Shown: one piece after another, positions 5,822-6,264 of the stretch
How the letters are laid out: the number at the start of each line of letters is the position of its first letter
How positions within the stretch are numbered: the first letter of the stretch is position 1
From: Candidatus Poribacteria bacterium
GTDB taxonomy: Bacteria; Poribacteria; WGA-4E; WGA-3G
Length of the DNA stretch: 6,264 nt
NCBI GenBank assembly: GCA_028824575.1
Contig: JAPPDN010000565.1
Location: 1-6,264 of the forward strand
Direction: 5' to 3'
Position numbers and translations under genes: made by a program
Notes under the pieces: model-generated
Seen by the model: only the letters and a program-made list of their open reading frames with translations
The model's database searches: none
What the model was told of the DNA's origin: nothing

Positions 5822-5853
5822 AACGATTTTTCACTATTTTAAGGAAAATCGTT
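5822..5853. promoter_or_regulatory. Inverted repeat flanking the -10 box, candidate operator
   Basis: AACGATTTT (5822-5830) is the exact reverse complement of AAAATCGTT (5845-5853); one G-T wobble and a further C-G pair extend it to 11 pairs around a 10-base centre. On the minus strand one arm lies in the promoter spacer, and the other covers the start of transcription with the -10 box between them. That is a common place for a repressor site. On the plus strand the same dyad is followed by a T-run and could look like a terminator, but no plus-strand gene leads into it. Confidence 0.5.
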
Positions 5854-5863
5854 TTTTTGTCAA
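5836..5863 (-). promoter_or_regulatory. Sigma-70-type promoter for the DUF1080 gene
   Basis: Read on the minus strand, a consensus -35 box TTGACA (5863-5858), a 16-base spacer and a -10 box TAAAAT (5841-5836, five of six to TATAAT). Transcription would begin near 5829, leaving a leader of about 40 bases before the ATG at 5788. It is the best promoter match in the window. Position, orientation and spacing all fit. Confidence 0.75.
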
Positions 5864-5866
5864 GGG

Positions 5867-6000
5867 GGTTATCAGTTGTCAGTACGATTTTTCTGCGAAA
5901 AATCTTTCAGTAGTCAGTTTTCAGTTAAGAGACGATTTGTAGCGGGTGATTTTCTTGTAACTGCCAGAAGAATATGGCGGAGTATTGATAACTGCGTACT
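5867..6000 (+). mobile_element. MITE-like modular repeat element C
   Basis: Module order as in element A: GGTTATC-AGTTGTC-AGT (5867-5883), hairpin module (5884-5908), AGTAGTC-AGTTTTC-AGTTAAG (5909-5929), spacer, GTAACTGCCAGAAG (5957-5970), then a degenerate inverted end TTGATAACTGCGTACT (5985-6000). The stretch from the GTAAC block onward aligns with element A through ATG, GAG and TGATAACTG. It lies upstream of the DUF1080 promoter, the only element not directly downstream of a gene inside the window. Confidence 0.7.
5886..5904. other. Hairpin module of element C
   Basis: GATTTTTC (5886-5893), loop TGC, GAAAAATC (5897-5904). It is identical in stem and loop to the copy at 2021-2039, and flanked likewise by CAGTAC before and TTTCAGT after. 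Confidence 0.78.
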
Positions 6001-6013
6001 AATTCGTCTGAAT

Positions 6014-6040
6014 CACGGATTACACAGATTGCGCGGATTT
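6014..6040 (+). repeat. Nonamer tandem repeat, CRCRGATTN, three copies
   Basis: CACGGATTA (6014), CACAGATTG (6023) and CGCGGATTT (6032) follow one another with no gap. Similar ACGGATTACACAGATT strings are widespread intergenic repeats in many environmental bacteria (general knowledge, not checked). No open frame of merit covers it. Confidence 0.7.
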
Positions 6041-6047
6041 TGGAGTC

Positions 6048-6067
6048 AGGAATCGGAGTTCCGTCCT
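6048..6067. other. Hairpin with interrupted stem in the gene-free 3' region
   Basis: AGGA (6048-6051) and CGGA (6054-6057) pair with TCCG (6060-6063) and CCT (6065-6067) around a GT loop, with a small internal bulge. No T-run follows. Function unknown; probably part of a dispersed repeat. Confidence 0.4.
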
Positions 6068-6233
6068 ACAATCAGAGCCATTCAATTTTAAGAAATTATT
6101 GGATTTCACGTCTTTTTTACAGGAGCTGGTGCTGTTGGAATGCAGGTCGCATTTGGGCGAGTACGCCGCAAAACCGCCCCATAGGTGTCAATTTAGCGAT
6201 TTTTCGTGCCATTCTCGTCCTATTAAGTCTGAA
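6068..6233. other. Gene-free stretch, no feature recognised
   Basis: I find no convincing coding frame, RNA gene or promoter here. Plus-strand frames are open for up to about 40 codons, but none has a start with a ribosome binding site or a recognisable motif. Together with the repeats on either side, the 5867-6264 region contains no gene I can support. Confidence 0.5.
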
Positions 6234-6260
6234 CTGTGATTTCTGTGATTTTTCTGATTT
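6234..6260 (+). repeat. Nonamer tandem repeat at the window end, CTGTGATTT
   Basis: CTGTGATTT (6234), CTGTGATTT (6243) and TTCTGATTT (6252), then TTGT to the window edge. The period of nine and the GATT core recall the array at 6014-6040. It may continue beyond the window. Confidence 0.75.
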
Positions 6261-6264
6261 TTGT

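Noticed and set aside
5822..5858. Dyad plus T-run at 5822-5858 as a plus-strand intrinsic terminator
   Set aside because: The stem is AT-rich, no plus-strand gene precedes it, and it coincides with a minus-strand promoter, so a regulatory dyad is the better reading.
5876..6091. Plus-strand frame of 71 codons across element C and the nonamer array
   Set aside because: It begins with repeat-coded residues (MSVRFFCEKSFS) and runs through other repeats; no ribosome binding site or homology is apparent.
6115..6183. Short plus-strand frame reading GAGAVGMQVAFGRVRRKTAP as a gene remnant
   Set aside because: It is too short, has no start signal, and I could not match it to any family with confidence.
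6163..6191. TTGACA on the minus strand at 6191-6186 as a promoter reading toward the DUF1080 gene
   Set aside because: The sequence 16-18 bases downstream is GC-rich with no -10-like box, and a much better promoter lies at 5863-5836.

Overview
The window has no rRNA or plasmid hallmark that would fix the taxon. It carries bacterial genes on both strands at moderate GC, separated by AT-rich gaps of about 100-460 bases that are packed with short dispersed repeats. The mix of a formylglycine-generating-enzyme-fold protein, a DUF1080 (3-keto-disaccharide hydrolase family) protein, an aldo/keto reductase and tandem AGTTATC-type heptamers resembles what I know from Candidatus Poribacteria and similar environmental bacteria. 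That assignment is an inference of modest confidence.

Layout. Positions 1-675 (+) hold the 3' part of an FGE-sulfatase-domain gene cut by the window start; the two cysteines that define true FGEs are replaced by alanine. Positions 924-2003 (+) encode a complete adenine DNA glycosylase, MutY. Facing it on the minus strand are an ABC exporter half-transporter (2168-3895), an aldo/keto reductase (3999-4952) and a DUF1080 protein (5165-5788). The three minus-strand genes are co-directional but are separated by repeat-filled gaps of 103 and 212 bases. The only strong promoter I see is upstream of the DUF1080 gene (TTGACA, 16 bases, TAAAAT). It is overlaid by an inverted repeat that looks like an operator. 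Positions 5867-6264 hold no credible gene.

Functionally, the DUF1080 protein and the reductase could both act in carbohydrate turnover and the ABC protein could export a product, but this rests only on adjacency and family. MutY is a housekeeping repair enzyme and is probably independent of its neighbours.

The most interesting content is between the genes. Three larger elements (2002-2158, 4969-5157 in reverse, 5867-6000) share one modular plan: RGTTRTC heptamers, a perfect T/A-rich hairpin, more heptamers, a spacer, a conserved GTAACYGCCASAA block, and inverted heptamers at the far end. A shorter relative (3916-4000) has 20-base inverted ends, and a bare heptamer run sits at 679-709. All five genes end within about ten bases of such a repeat, and two of them (mutY and the reductase) take part of their TAG stop codon from the repeat end. 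A second repeat type (806-872), a C/G-rich palindrome (5054-5071) nested in one element, and two nonamer arrays (6014-6040, 6234-6260) complete an unusually repeat-rich intergenic landscape. No CRISPR array, tRNA, rRNA, transposase or phage gene was seen.
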